DNA of 64,000 bases. Source: Desulfoarculaceae bacterium (lineage in GTDB: Bacteria; Desulfobacterota; Desulfobulbia; Desulfobulbales; Desulfocapsaceae). The notes under the pieces were generated by a model. The model made no database searches. It was not told the origin of the DNA and was given only the letters and a program-made list of their open reading frames with translations. The DNA lies in assembly GCA_019429465.1 (NCBI GenBank), contig JAHYIV010000005.1, forward strand, positions 62,001-126,000. Reading direction: 5' to 3'. Position numbers and translations under genes: made by a program. Of the stretch, positions 1 through 9,222 are shown piece by piece (the first letter of the stretch is position 1; each line of letters starts with the position of its first letter).

Positions 1-2692
1 AGAGGCCATTAGGACATGTCCCAATTTCTGTATCATTATCATCTATCGCTGTTTCTCTAACAAAGTTCTCGACCTGGGAATTAATATCCGCCGTGGACGC
101 ACCTTCAGTGATGACCAGAATATTGTTGCTCTGGCACCAATTGGTTACAGGATCATGGCCGTCACCAACTGGAAAGTCATCGGTATTGAGCCGCATGTCG
201 GTGTTTTGAGTGTAGTAGCCGATGGCGTTGTACATGGCCTCGGCCAGCGGGGTCCATGAGGTGGCGCGAACATCATTGATGGCCCCCGCCAGGTCGTCCA
301 CATGGGTCCGGTTATTGGTGGTATCGGTGACCGTACTGCCAAGCATGATTTCACTGATTACCTGAGCGCCATCCTTTTTAGATCCAGAACAGAACTGTTC
401 AATCTGCGGAGGTACATCATCCCCGCCACATTCCGATGCACTCCCGGCACCGTTATCATTAAAAGCCATGGCGCCAATCCGCAGCTCGCCGGCGGTAGAC
501 TGCAAAATACCTTTCGGAGGAATATCCTGTTTTATATAGCCCTTCATCACCGCCAGCGGTCGATCGGTTCCGGTAGCGGCAATCACGCCCGAGTCAATCA
601 GAGTGGCCGGCGCGTTCCAAAGATCGGTGGTTGTGGAAGCCTGGTCCGAGGGATCAATGACTTCCGGCACGGATAAGGACTTGCAGTAATCCCACATCCC
701 TTGAAAGACGCACTGCTCATAATCAACACAATTAGCAGGGTCCTCTGGATCGTTACAACTGATGTTGGCCTTTGGGTCGGGAGGATTCCAGGCAGCGACC
801 GCTGGTGTGCCACCACAAGTCGCATCGTTGACATATTCATTCGTCGCTCCATCAACATAGACCGGCGCCCAATCTGTCACTTTTTTACAAGAATATACGC
901 CTTTCTTTTCCACCGTATCAGTACATTCCTCAACACGACCATTGTTGTTGCGCCGCAAGTTCGCGCCGGATAACCAGGTAGAAGCGGGCACAGAGCAACC
1001 AGCCACAGGACAGACCAAAGAAGGTACAGGGATTACTGCGGGCTTCAGATTACACCCAACGGTCCCCCCCCCCGTATCCCAGCAACGGCCGATAAAACCG
1101 GTGCGGTCCTGGTGGTAGACACCGGCGTCATAGACCCCGTAACAGGCATAAGCCCCATAGTAGGGGCTTATCTCCCATGGCAGGTAAGCGTTTTTACTGG
1201 AAGTCTTTGCAGTATAGAGATTTTCGCATTCACCGATGATAGTGTTGAGGTTTCTGTCCGACCCATCCATGAATTCCTGGCAGGCCTGAAGGGCATGATT
1301 AAGAAAGGGGCGCTGATCGCCCAGTTCCGGATCTTCGGCATCCTTTTGCGGCGAGAGACAGCCACTGATTTTATTGGACAGGGACTGCAGATTAGCACCG
1401 GCCAACATCCCATCTATTGCGTCCTGACAGTCACCACTCAACAGCGGCCCGTCGGTAATTCCCAGGACCTCAATACGAGTAGTGTTGTCAAGGGTGTCCA
1501 CCCAGTCATTTCTTCCTTCCAGTGGGTTATCTTTTTCAGGCCCGCCGATTCTGAAAGACAATACCTTGGTCGTACTCCCGCTGACCACATTAATTCCTTT
1601 GATGAATCCAGAACCTGCACAACCGCGATTCTCAGCAATAAGCAGCTGAGTTTCGGGGCTGTATTTGCCACCAGTCAGGATGTCTTTCTGGATATCAAAT
1701 TTAGAAGCTGAGAGCCAGTTCAGGACCTTCCCTTTGGCGGAGAACTTTACCACGCCTTTAGGGGTTGAGGTCTCATCAACCTTGATGCAGAGATCACCGG
1801 AACTGGTGGCATAGTCGGTGCCGACACACTCCGATCCATCGCTAACCTGAGAAAAAGAGCCTTCGTCTACCCGATTCCACGGGAATCCCCCATCATTGTC
1901 TTCCCAGATACTTTGGCTTGAGCGGTTCGCGGCAAGAGATTTTGAGGCATTGAGGACAAATATCATTCCTTGATATGAGACCACATCATGAGCGCTATAG
2001 GCTGTATCCGGCCGCCAAGTATGCTCGACAGATTGCCAATGAGCAGCATCTGTCAGTGGATCAACCGTACCAGAAACATTATTAAGGGCATAATAGAGTT
2101 GTGAACCAAATCGGCAGAAATCACCCTGGTTGTAGCTTTGGCCACTTTTCCATACACGGACTCCGGGTTTTGCCGTCCAGCTGATTTCGGTATCATCTTC
2201 GGTGATCTCGGATGCTGTGGTGTCCGAAACACAGGTTTCCTGCACGACAGAATTACCGTTACCGTCAGCTTTTTCCACGCATTCTGCCTGATAGACGATC
2301 CCGTTATCGTAGACCAGAGCAAGATGATTATAGGTGGTGCTGGGTGCCCAGAGCGTAATACCGTTACTCCAGGAATACCACTCGTTTTCTTCAAAGTAGC
2401 CGGCATATGGATTAGCTGAATTGTAGCCAATGTAACCTCTAGCTGAGTCCGGACTGTCGTTACAGTTACTCTCTTCATCGACATGCGCCATATCAAGCAT
2501 GGAGCCGGAGTTGTCGAGTAGCATCAGCAGGTTTGATTTTATACCTAAACTGAGAAAGGGCGGCTCGGCCGTGCCCCTGGTGGCTGCCACATGGGTCACG
2601 GCGGCCGATGCGAGATCAAGGGTTGCGGTCAGCAATATGACGACCAGCAACAGGCTGCTGGTCACGGAAACCTTCACGATTCGTGTTTTCAT
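1..2692 (-). CDS. pilY1: PilY1-type pilus tip/adhesin protein, C-terminus cut by window edge
   Basis: An uninterrupted frame runs from the ATG at 2692 to the left edge, 897 codons, with a purine-rich ribosome site (GGCGGGAG). An N-terminal signal peptide (about residues 1-31) is followed by a MIDAS-like motif DNSGSM at residues 60-65, as in the von Willebrand A part of PilY1. The PilY1-like stretch TPLAEAMYNAIGYY lies near the left end. Residues about 180-270 hold two repeats of the form W..G..Y..GD....G..Y.A....W, which resemble chitin-binding CBM5/12 modules; a weaker one is near 115. The C-terminal beta-propeller of PilY1 is outside the window. It is the last visible gene of the minor pilin operon, 205 bp after pilX. 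It probably acts at the pilus tip in assembly, adhesion or calcium-dependent twitching; ligand specificity is inference. Confidence 0.88.
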   Translation of the reverse strand, partial: MKTRIVKVSVTSSLLLVVILLTATLDLASAAVTHVAATRGTAEPPFLSLGIKSNLLMLLDNSGSMLDMAHVDEESNCNDSPDSARGYIGYNSANPYAGYFEENEWYSWSNGITLWAPSTTYNHLALVYDNGIVYQAECVEKADGNGNSVVQETCVSDTTASEITEDDTEISWTAKPGVRVWKSGQSYNQGDFCRFGSQLYYALNNVSGTVDPLTDAAHWQSVEHTWRPDTAYSAHDVVSYQGMIFVLNASKSLAANRSSQSIWEDNDGGFPWNRVDEGSFSQVSDGSECVGTDYATSSGDLCIKVDETSTPKGVVKFSAKGKVLNWLSASKFDIQKDILTGGKYSPETQLLIAENRGCAGSGFIKGINVVSGSTTKVLSFRIGGPEKDNPLEGRNDWVDTLDNTTRIEVLGITDGPLLSGDCQDAIDGMLAGANLQSLSNKISGCLSPQKDAEDPELGDQRPFLNHALQACQEFMDGSDRNLNTIIGECENLYTAKTSSKNAYLPWEISPYYGAYACYGVYDAGVYHQDRTGFIGRCWDTGGGTVGCNLKPAVIPVPSLVCPVAGCSVPASTWLSGANLRRNNNGRVEECTDTVEKKGVYSCKKVTDWAPVYVDGATNEYVNDATCGGTPAVAAWNPPDPKANISCNDPEDPANCVDYEQCVFQGMWDYCKSLSVPEVIDPSDQASTTTDLWNAPATLIDSGVIAATGTDRPLAVMKGYIKQDIPPKGILQSTAGELRIGAMAFNDNGAGSASECGGDDVPPQIEQFCSGSKKDGAQVISEIMLGSTVTDTTNNRTHVDDLAGAINDVRATSWTPLAEAMYNAIGYYTQNTDMRLNTDDFPVGDGHDPVTNWCQSNNILVITEGASTADINSQVENFVRETAIDDNDTEIGTCPNGL

Positions 2693-2897
2693 AATGCACT
2701 CCCGCCTCAATGAACCACTGAAAAGATAACGATCAAACATGTTTTTCACATCAAAATCCTTACACAGATGTTTACAGGGCAAACTATCCCACAACCCCAT
2801 CCAGCCGCAGTGGTAAATGGTTGTTGGGGGTTGCTGGGCTGCCCGCCGGCAAGTGACGATACCAGCGACCGCCTTACCTGCCGGCAAGCCACAAGAA

Positions 2898-3539
2898 TCA
2901 GTATTTACACTCTGATTCTTCACCCACCAGATGCCGCCAGCCGAAGATAAGCGTTGATTGACTATTGTTCAGGCCACGATGCCGGGAGATAATATCATAG
3001 ATACGGGCTGTCCCGCCACCCGCAGCGGATTTACCTTTGCGCTCATAGCCAGAGGCCATCTGCAAGGAACCACCGGGAAGCATTTCAGCATGTCCGCCCA
3101 CATAGGAATCGGTAAGCTCAACGGTAGATCCGATATTGCTGATGGGATAGGAGATGTTTGGCCCAAGAGGATCGGTAATATTGCAGTTGGTCGTAGTCCA
3201 GGGCAGGGGATCAAGATACATGGCCAACGCATTCCGACCATTCGTTGTTCTGGACCAGACCCGTATAGTACCTTCGAGATCGGCAAAATCAATTCCGCCC
3301 ACCGTACCGGTTTTACCAAACCCGGTAAGACAGTTGATATTCTGCTCAAGCACCTCGGTGCTGAGTACGGCGCCTGCCTCGGCCTGATACAAGGTCCGTT
3401 TGTGCACTTTATCATTGCCGGCGATCATCAGTTCAAGAGAGGTGTTTCTTGTCGCCGCAATTCCGATAATCGTTAACACGACCATGATCAAAAGGGCGAC
3501 TATCAGAACGAAGCCGTCATCATTACGTATGATCTTCAT
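2898..3539 (-). CDS. pilX: PilX-like minor pilin
   Basis: A 213-residue protein with a type III prepilin-like start: MKIIRNDDG, then FVLIVALLIMVVLTI. The leader glycine is residue 9. The glutamate usual at mature position 5 is valine, as is common in PilX-family proteins, whose N-terminus follows the pattern seen here (NTSLELMIAGNDK.....YQAEAG). GGGAG precedes the ATG. It lies between pilV and pilY1 in the same orientation, the usual order fimT-pilW-pilV-pilX-pilY1. It probably helps form the priming complex of the pilus together with the other minor pilins and PilY1. Confidence 0.85.
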   Translation of the reverse strand: MKIIRNDDGFVLIVALLIMVVLTIIGIAATRNTSLELMIAGNDKVHKRTLYQAEAGAVLSTEVLEQNINCLTGFGKTGTVGGIDFADLEGTIRVWSRTTNGRNALAMYLDPLPWTTTNCNITDPLGPNISYPISNIGSTVELTDSYVGGHAEMLPGGSLQMASGYERKGKSAAGGGTARIYDIISRHRGLNNSQSTLIFGWRHLVGEESECKY

Positions 3540-3560
3540 ATTCTCCCTCTACCCCTGTCA

Positions 3561-4007
3561 TCATTGCACAATTTGTGCTTTCATATATTCGTAGACAACA
3601 TTTTTGCGCACCCCGCGATCAGTGCGGGCAACAGTGACGACCACTCGCTTGGTCGCGGGCATCGGCTCGTCAACGGCCACATTCCAGTAAATTGCATAAC
3701 CATCAGGTCCGGGGGCGCAACCATCCGCCATGGCGGTACACACCGTTGGAGGGCAACATTGGCTATCCTGCAGACCAGCAAGGCCGTCACCATCAGTATC
3801 AACCAACTGATCGTAATTCATGGCGAAGATATTTTCGACCTCATTCGCCCCGGCTGTGGCGGCAGTGGTGATCTGGTTGGCAGTACTGTTACCCTGAATG
3901 GAAGTGATTTGCATGGAGTACATTGACATAATGCCGATGGTAAGGATAACCATGGCTACCAGGGCCTCAATCAGGGTAAATCCATTTTCATTCTTTCTGA
4001 TTTTCAT
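3561..4007 (-). CDS. pilV: PilV-like minor pilin
   Basis: The chosen ATG (4007) gives MKIRKNENG followed by FTLIEALVAMVILTIGIMSM: leader cleavage after Gly9, Phe at +1 and Glu at +5. The frame stays open 9 codons further upstream, but that would overlap the pilW end and add a non-leader sequence. The ATG lies 2 bp after the pilW stop, indicating coupled translation. The mature domain holds a Cys-rich loop (QCCPPTVCTAMADGC) and is about 140 residues, a normal size for PilV/type IV pilus modification proteins. Role: minor pilin in initiation or adhesion. Confidence 0.85.
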   Translation of the reverse strand: MKIRKNENGFTLIEALVAMVILTIGIMSMYSMQITSIQGNSTANQITTAATAGANEVENIFAMNYDQLVDTDGDGLAGLQDSQCCPPTVCTAMADGCAPGPDGYAIYWNVAVDEPMPATKRVVVTVARTDRGVRKNVVYEYMKAQIVQ

Positions 4008-4009
4008 AG

Positions 4010-4711
4010 CTATTCCAGTCCAAGGTTTCTGCATTGAATGGAGGTGATCAGCAACCGGCGGCGGAAGTTGTCGTTATAGGGCCCCCAGTTGTTAGTAGCA
4101 CCGGATGCGGGAGTATATGTCATGGTGTTGGCGAAGGCCCGGTCTGGCTTGGATGCCCTGGCCAGGATAGAGATTTGAACAGAGCGGACATTCGCCGGAG
4201 TGGTTGTTGCAACATTAGCGGCGTCGAGGTAGCGGAATTCAATAGCTTGAATATCTTCAGCAATTGCTTGATACCCGCCAGCGCCACCTGTTTGTCTGCC
4301 CAATGGTGACGCTTCAGGAACTCCATTGCTGACAGTATCTGGAATCCCATTTCTATCCGCATCTACTGCTGCTGCTGAAAAACCAAAATCAATGATTTCT
4401 CCAGCATCTGTAGTGTCTCCATCACCATTGGTATCTTGAGTAAAACTTATTTGTCCCACTAGCGCCGTAGTAATTCCTGCACCTGCGCCACCGGTAGGGT
4501 TGTATCCGGCCATCCTGATCTCGCGCGTCATGATATCCATGGCTGCCCTGATATTCTGTTGCATTTCCGCGACCTGTTCTTGCGCAAGATAGGTTCGTTG
4601 CTGCGAAATATAGGCAGAATAAATAGCGGCAACGATAATTCCAGAAACCGCCATGGTCAACATGAGTTCAACTAAAGTAAACCCATAAGAATTCTTAGAC
4701 AAATTATTCAT
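4010..4711 (-). CDS. pilW: PilW-like minor pilin
   Basis: Starting at the ATG at 4711 the product is MNNLSKNSYG then FTLVELMLTMAVSGIIVAA, a standard prepilin leader with Gly10 and mature Glu5. A longer version starting at 4750 would overlap the upstream gene and precede the leader with unrelated residues. The 233-residue length and the motif AAMDIMTREIRMAGYNP shortly after the N-terminal helix are typical of PilW. It is 20 bp downstream of fimT and 2 bp upstream of pilV. Confidence 0.87.
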   Translation of the reverse strand: MNNLSKNSYGFTLVELMLTMAVSGIIVAAIYSAYISQQRTYLAQEQVAEMQQNIRAAMDIMTREIRMAGYNPTGGAGAGITTALVGQISFTQDTNGDGDTTDAGEIIDFGFSAAAVDADRNGIPDTVSNGVPEASPLGRQTGGAGGYQAIAEDIQAIEFRYLDAANVATTTPANVRSVQISILARASKPDRAFANTMTYTPASGATNNWGPYNDNFRRRLLITSIQCRNLGLE

Positions 4712-4730
4712 AGTGTAGCAATCCATATCA

Positions 4731-5186
4731 TTATTGTATTTTGATGCCACCGGCTATTGTCTGAGTAATTTTATACGTTTTACTGCTTTGAGGGTGAGTT
4801 AACATTATACTTCCTGTAGCTCCAGACGCTGTGCCTCTTGAAGAGAAACCGACAGGAAAATCACTTGAAGTTGAAAGGCACACATCCTTAGCCATTGAGA
4901 TATCAATAATTGTACCTGTACTGTTTGTAAATTTGTAAGCTCCGCCCACACAAGGGGTTCCAGTACCACTTGTGAAAGTCAACGAAGTTGTAGTGTTCGT
5001 TTTAATAGCTTCCATTTTAGCCCGCATCATATCGCTAAAAACATCCCGCGCAGCCGCCTTCAACCGGATGTTCGGCAACCAGGTCGAGATACTTGGAACA
5101 GCAATAGCAGACAAAATACCAATAATAGCCACCACAATCATCACTTCAACCAGCGTAAAACCCTTTTGTTTTATTTCGCTTTTCAT
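4731..5186 (-). CDS. fimT: GspH/FimT-like pseudopilin
   Basis: First gene of the minor pilin operon. The ATG at 5186 gives MKSEIKQKG then FTLVEVMIVVAIIGILSAI: Gly9 leader and Glu at +5. The helix is followed by AVPSISTWLPNIRLKAAARDVFSDMMRAKMEAI, cut into the pattern typical of FimT/GspH proteins (R.L....R.....L..AR..A). The length of 151 residues fits. The region upstream is about 800 bp of noncoding DNA, so the operon promoter should lie between 5187 and about 5400; I see no convincing -35/-10 pair. Confidence 0.85.
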   Translation of the reverse strand: MKSEIKQKGFTLVEVMIVVAIIGILSAIAVPSISTWLPNIRLKAAARDVFSDMMRAKMEAIKTNTTTSLTFTSGTGTPCVGGAYKFTNSTGTIIDISMAKDVCLSTSSDFPVGFSSRGTASGATGSIMLTHPQSSKTYKITQTIAGGIKIQ

Positions 5187-5982
5187 AAACACCGCTCGCA
5201 GACTGTTTGAAAGTTCTTGATCAAGCACATCTCTCGTCCTCATACCCAATGACTAGCAAAAATCAAGCCACGAGTACATCCTTATCACTCATCAAATAAT
5301 CGATATGTTTTCATGTGGTTATAATCACACATCCGAAAAGGGGTCATTTATTAACAGCACACGCTCTATTAAAAAATTTAACAGAATAGGCCATAAAAGA
5401 AAATTTCTTTATATCTTTAAACCCAAGATTGATCCTGGCAAAAAGAGTGGGCTTATCTGGTGGAGGGAGGGGGGATTGAAAAGATAGTCGTCGAGATCCT
5501 GAAAAATGACTTCAGCCGGATCGTCACCGTCGACCATGTCACCCAGGCCCGTGATGTCCCTTGCCCCTTTTCGCCGCCACCCGCCGCCCGTCACTGCGAG
5601 GCGCGCAGCAAGGTCGCAGTCCAGAGGTGTGGAGCCACGGTCACTAAGACCTCCTGTGTTACTTCACCGTCGTTCGCACTAACGGGCAGGGTTTTCTGGA
5701 TTGCTTCACTGCCGCTCGCAAAGACGATGTCCCAGAAACGGGGTCAGGCCTCTACATTGGCAAGTAGCTCTGAAGTAAAAAAAGAGGAAAAATTTATTTT
5801 TTAAGAATCGCCCACTCTCTCAGTTACCCTCCGCTTCAGCGTCCCGACCGCATGAAAAAGGTCGAAGCCGGGCATCCCGCTGGAAATAAAAAAAATATAG
5901 GAACGAGCCGGTAGCGTCGCCCCTACGTGGTAATATTGTGGCTGCGCGGGAGGAGAGGAACCGGAAGGATGGCTGTCAAGAA
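5187..5982. other. Noncoding stretch upstream of the pilin operon
   Basis: About 800 bp without a convincing gene. Short open frames on both strands lack ribosome sites and recognisable motifs. The middle (5590-5725) holds a degenerate palindromic repeat listed separately. The part at 5880-5945 is a low-complexity remnant (a poly-A tract followed by GAGCCGGTAGCGTCGCCCCT) that looks like another degraded intergenic repeat. The operon promoter for the pilins is expected at the left end but is not obvious. Confidence 0.6.
5590..5725. repeat. Degenerate palindromic intergenic repeat
   Basis: The left arm (5590-5623) begins GTCACTGCGAGGCGCGCAGC. The right arm (5697-5725) begins TGGATTGCTTCACTGCCGCT. 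They are imperfect reverse complements. A second, more diverged right-arm copy lies at 5657-5686 (TGTGTTACTTCACCGTCGTT). The sequence matches the widespread bacterial repeat whose translations read like 'HCEARS.VA' and 'DCF...RKDD'. Probably a non-autonomous mobile or REP-like remnant. Confidence 0.6.
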
Positions 5983-6654
5983 TCAGGGCAACAGGCCGAA
6001 ATCCCAACCCATTTCAATGGCCAACCCCTGCGCAAGCAGCATGCTTGACCGGGAGAAATGAGATCCTGCGTCTTCACCCTGATCCCTTATGGCCGCTGCC
6101 AAGGGACTTGCCGCCTCGACAATAGACTTCATTACCAGCGGCGCCTCTTCTGTGGAATCCTGCCTGTTTACCCCATCGCAAAACCTGGCAGGCGAAGAGA
6201 CATAATGGACTCGACAGACGATCGGCCTCACACCATAGGCGCTGCAGGTGTCATCTACCAGCAGAGGGCAGCAGTGCTCATAGGTGCTGGAAAGATCTGT
6301 CTGTTCAGAAATGACCGCCGCCGGCCTGCCCGGCCTGGAATTGTCCCATTGATGCCATTGCTGCGTTCGCATCCGCAGGGCGTTTATCTGCTCTGCTGAA
6401 AATTCCCGCCTGACATACATTGCCAGGGTGCTGGCCTCTGCAATACTGACCATGATATGATAGCGGCAGCAATAACAACAGCCGGCTTTACAACTGGGGA
6501 TGATCCCCTCTTCGCTGCGCAATCGCTCCAGCTCACCGGCAACTGCTTGATCCACCAACGAATAGACAGCATGGACCAGCTTTTCTAGCGGGGCAAGCGG
6601 GATACCGGCGCCACCTTCCTCAGGGGTCATACCGAAACTGCACTTCTCAATCAA
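5983..6654 (-). CDS. YkgJ-family cysteine cluster protein
   Basis: A 223-residue protein with the family's two cysteine groups: CKAGCCYCCRYH near residue 55 and CCPLLVDDTCSAYGVRPIVC near residue 130, plus FCDG later. The family (zinc/iron-chelating domain, UPF0153) is thought to bind a metal or Fe-S cluster; no reaction is established. The frame opens with TTG at 6654, preceded by AAGGA four bases away; an ATG at 6630 is the alternative start. A second, only distantly similar family member sits at 53223-53948. It is 150 bp downstream of the Mut7-C gene, so it may or may not share a transcript. Confidence 0.8.
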   Translation of the reverse strand: MIEKCSFGMTPEEGGAGIPLAPLEKLVHAVYSLVDQAVAGELERLRSEEGIIPSCKAGCCYCCRYHIMVSIAEASTLAMYVRREFSAEQINALRMRTQQWHQWDNSRPGRPAAVISEQTDLSSTYEHCCPLLVDDTCSAYGVRPIVCRVHYVSSPARFCDGVNRQDSTEEAPLVMKSIVEAASPLAAAIRDQGEDAGSHFSRSSMLLAQGLAIEMGWDFGLLP

Positions 6655-6811
6655 ACGGTTCCTTCTCCTTGTTTCAATAAAAACTGCATGGATGCAATAA
6701 TCAGACGGGCACCATACTTCAACACGCCTGGAGGTACCATACTTAAATATGTCTTATGAGGAAGCCGGCCCCTTAATTCCCTTGGCGGACTCAACTGCAA
6801 AGTGCAACACT

Positions 6812-7606
6812 TCATGATGATGGAGAGCGCATCGCTTTACCAAAATTCACCTCAAGTTGGGAACTGAAGCGCATGAAATCACCATCCTTCCCTAAAAGCC
6901 TCAGCATCCTGTCTCGATGGCTGCCCGACCAATAGATGTGGCGGCAGCGCCGGCACTGGTGAAAAGAGTGGTAATATTTTCTGGTGAGTGGTTCCAATTG
7001 CTCAAGGATCTGCTCCTTTTCGACCGGCTGCAAGATCCCATTGCAGCGCAGGCACCTGCTCAAGGGCCGCAACTGTTCTTTGATGCCGAAGAGATGCACC
7101 ACTTCGGCCAGCTGTTTTTCCGGATAGATTTCACGCACGAGATAGCCGAAAATGACCTCCTTCCGTTTTAAAAGATCTTTATCCCGGCTCAGCACGATGC
7201 GCTTTTCCTGCACCGCGACCTCGATGAGTTCCGGACCAGAGATACAATTCTGGTAAAAGGTGTCAAATCCTGCCATGCGCAGCAGGCGGGCCAGTTTACC
7301 GACATTGACATCGACCGCAAAGATGATGGAGGTCAGAGGCTCCGGCCGCAGAAGCGTCGGGGTCAATACATCCACAGGGGGACAGAGCGGGTACACATCC
7401 ACTCTGTCATCATTGGAACCGGGAGAGGCAAAGGAGATATCGCGGCCATCAACGGTCAGGCGCCCGACCTCGGTATGGGGAACCCCGAAGGACTCGACGA
7501 TATCCTTGACTGAGGCCTGCCGCGTGAGTTCGTACTCGACCCTCTTCACTCCCCGGAACGGCGGCCGTAACAGCTCCTGCAGATTCCCCCAAAAGTTAAT
7601 GATCAT
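6812..7606 (-). CDS. Mut7-C ubiquitin/RNAse domain protein
   Basis: The N-terminal about 100 residues are a beta-grasp, MoaD/ThiS-like domain (VEYELTRQASVKDIVESFGV, then VDGRDISFASPGSNDDRVDVYP), called Mut7-C ubiquitin. The C-terminal half is a PIN-like Mut7-C RNase domain (DVNVGKLARLLRMAGFDT, then VLSRDKDLL) ending in a zinc ribbon with two Cys pairs (CLRCNG and CRRCRHIYW). The ATG at 7606 (MIINFWGNLQELL) is preferred to an upstream one at 7669, which would overlap fetB. The fold suggests a nuclease; substrate unknown. It follows fetB by about 40 bp. Confidence 0.78.
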   Translation of the reverse strand: MIINFWGNLQELLRPPFRGVKRVEYELTRQASVKDIVESFGVPHTEVGRLTVDGRDISFASPGSNDDRVDVYPLCPPVDVLTPTLLRPEPLTSIIFAVDVNVGKLARLLRMAGFDTFYQNCISGPELIEVAVQEKRIVLSRDKDLLKRKEVIFGYLVREIYPEKQLAEVVHLFGIKEQLRPLSRCLRCNGILQPVEKEQILEQLEPLTRKYYHSFHQCRRCRHIYWSGSHRDRMLRLLGKDGDFMRFSSQLEVNFGKAMRSPSS

Positions 7607-7646
7607 AGTGATGATGAAGATCTCAGGAAATTTTCTTTTTCTTTTG

Positions 7647-8447
7647 TCACCCTTTCTTCTTGCCGGCAAAGATCTCGGACCTGAGCATCAGCATCCGGTC
7701 AAAGGTAAAGGGCAGGCTGAGATAGAGGCTGGTCACCATGGAGATCACCAGGCTGGCGAAGATGCCGATCATGATCATGATCTGGTATTTGATGGCCACC
7801 AGCGGAAAGGAGCCGCCCAGGATCTGGCCGGTCATCATGCCGGGCAGGGAGACGATGCCGATGGTCATCATGGTGGCAATGGTGGGAGCAAGCGAGGTAC
7901 GGATCGCCTCCCGCATGAAGGGATGAAGGGCCTCTTTGAGGGTGGCGCCCATGAGCAGATAGGAGAGAAAGGTGGCCTCGTTCCTGCGCAGCCCGGAGTA
8001 GAAACGCTCCAGGGAGAGGATATTGCCGTTCATGCAGTTGCCGAGCAGCATGCCGGCCAGGGGAATCAGGTACCGCGCATCGTAGAGTGGGGTCGGCCGG
8101 ACCACGAGCAGGAGAAAGACCGCGAGCACGATGAGGGTGCCGCAGGCCACCCCGGCCAGGGTGGGCCAGAAGAGCTTTCCGACGGTCAGACCGGCGTTTT
8201 TCAGGATGTGCAGGTTGGCGACCACCATGATCACCATAATCCAGAGCAGGTTGAGCAGGAGGCTGTTGACGGCAAAGAGATACTTGAGGTAGATCCCCAC
8301 CAGAAAGAGCTGCACGCTCATCCGCGCCACGCTTACCAGCACATCGCGGCCAAGACCGAGTTTGAGGCGCCAGAGAAGATACAAGGGGAGGAGCAGCAGG
8401 AGGTAGAGCAGGACAAATCTGGCCAGCGGGATATCGAGGGCATCCAT
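7647..8447 (-). CDS. fetB: FetB-like ABC exporter permease
   Basis: A 266-residue membrane protein with at least six hydrophobic segments and the UPF0014/YbbM signature (LIPLAGMLLGNCMNGNILSL, then SLPGMMTGQILGG and AIKYQIMIM). The start ATG at 8447 overlaps the fetA stop as TAATG, so the two are translationally coupled. In E. coli FetAB exports iron and raises resistance to oxidative stress; here a metal export role is inferred from family membership only. Confidence 0.85.
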   Translation of the reverse strand: MDALDIPLARFVLLYLLLLLPLYLLWRLKLGLGRDVLVSVARMSVQLFLVGIYLKYLFAVNSLLLNLLWIMVIMVVANLHILKNAGLTVGKLFWPTLAGVACGTLIVLAVFLLLVVRPTPLYDARYLIPLAGMLLGNCMNGNILSLERFYSGLRRNEATFLSYLLMGATLKEALHPFMREAIRTSLAPTIATMMTIGIVSLPGMMTGQILGGSFPLVAIKYQIMIMIGIFASLVISMVTSLYLSLPFTFDRMLMLRSEIFAGKKKG

Positions 8448-9085
8448 TACTTCTCCTCCCGGAGAGAGCCGTTTTCGATGATGAAGACCCGGCCGCAACG
8501 GTCGATCCACTCCGGGTCGTGGGAGATGGACAGCACTGTATGGTCGGTCTCCAGGAGAAAGGAGAATACCGCATCTTTACTCTCCGCATCGAGGGCCGAG
8601 GTGATCTCGTCGGCAAGAAAGATCCGCTTGTTGAGCAGAATGGCCCTGGCGATGACGAGCCGCTGCTTTTCGCCACCGGAAAGGGTGGCGCTTTTCTGCC
8701 TGAGGATGGCGGGATCAAGCAGGAGCCGGGACAGCACCGCCTCGATGCGCGCTGCTGTCGGTTCCTGGCCGTGGTGGGCCTTGAAGGAAAAGGGCAGCAG
8801 CAGATCTTCCGCCGCCGTCTCCCGGCTCACGCCCGGCTCCTGGGAGATGTAGGCCAGATCCTGCCGGATCTGCTGGATGTTTTCCGGCAGGACGCCAAGG
8901 CCGTTGACGCGGATGACGCCCTGCGTGATCCGCGCCCCGCCGACCAGGGCCTTGAGCAGGGTGCTCTTGCCACTGCCCGATTTGCCGCGCACCACCACCT
9001 TTTCCCCGGCCATGACGGTAAAAGAAACATCGTCCACCAGGATCCTGCCCTGCATGGCGATGGTCACTGCCTCAAAGGAGATCAT
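8447..9085 (-). CDS. fetA: FetA-like ABC transporter ATP-binding protein
   Basis: A 212-residue nucleotide-binding subunit: Walker A GKSGSGKST, Q-loop YISQEPG, signature LSGGEKQR, Walker B RIFLADEITSALD, switch His in SISHDPE. The start at 9085 is preceded by GGAAGAGC; an ATG 20 codons upstream lacks such a site and the added residues do not resemble the family. It is paired with fetB by a 1-bp stop-start overlap. Probable role: energising iron or another metal's export together with FetB. Confidence 0.87.
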   Translation of the reverse strand: MISFEAVTIAMQGRILVDDVSFTVMAGEKVVVRGKSGSGKSTLLKALVGGARITQGVIRVNGLGVLPENIQQIRQDLAYISQEPGVSRETAAEDLLLPFSFKAHHGQEPTAARIEAVLSRLLLDPAILRQKSATLSGGEKQRLVIARAILLNKRIFLADEITSALDAESKDAVFSFLLETDHTVLSISHDPEWIDRCGRVFIIENGSLREEK

Positions 9086-9138
9086 GCTCTTCCGCCCATT
9101 GCATATTCCATCTCCAAAGGTCCAGGCCGCAAATCCGT

Positions 9139-9184
9139 TCTCCACCCTTGATCATTGCCGGAGGCCGCGGGGCCACCAGCACCT
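9139..9184 (-). pseudogene. Fossil of the 3' end of rtcB
   Basis: 46 bp aligned without gaps to 12061-12106, the last 14 codons of rtcB and its stop. The inner 40 bp (9145-9184 against 12067-12106) match at 36 positions, and the four mismatches are all transitions. On the minus strand it reads like VLVAPRPPAMIKG where rtcB ends VLVALRPLAVIKG; the stop codon itself is lost. No similarity extends further on either side. The two copies are in direct orientation and flank cooS-hepT-mntA. Confidence 0.75.
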
Positions 9185-9222
9185 GTGCGCTGACTGACGA
9201 GCATAATTGAGGGACCCTTCAC

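Noticed and set aside
145-2496. Apparent series of broken short genes at the left end
   Set aside because: They are out-of-frame shadows; the true pilY1 frame is continuous from 2692 to the window edge.
5801-6007. 68-codon minus-strand frame overlapping the YkgJ gene end
   Set aside because: Low-complexity repeat debris with no ribosome site.
7260-8852. 530-codon plus-strand open frame
   Set aside because: It is antisense to fetAB and the Mut7-C gene, His/Asp-rich, with no domain; the minus-strand genes have clear motifs.
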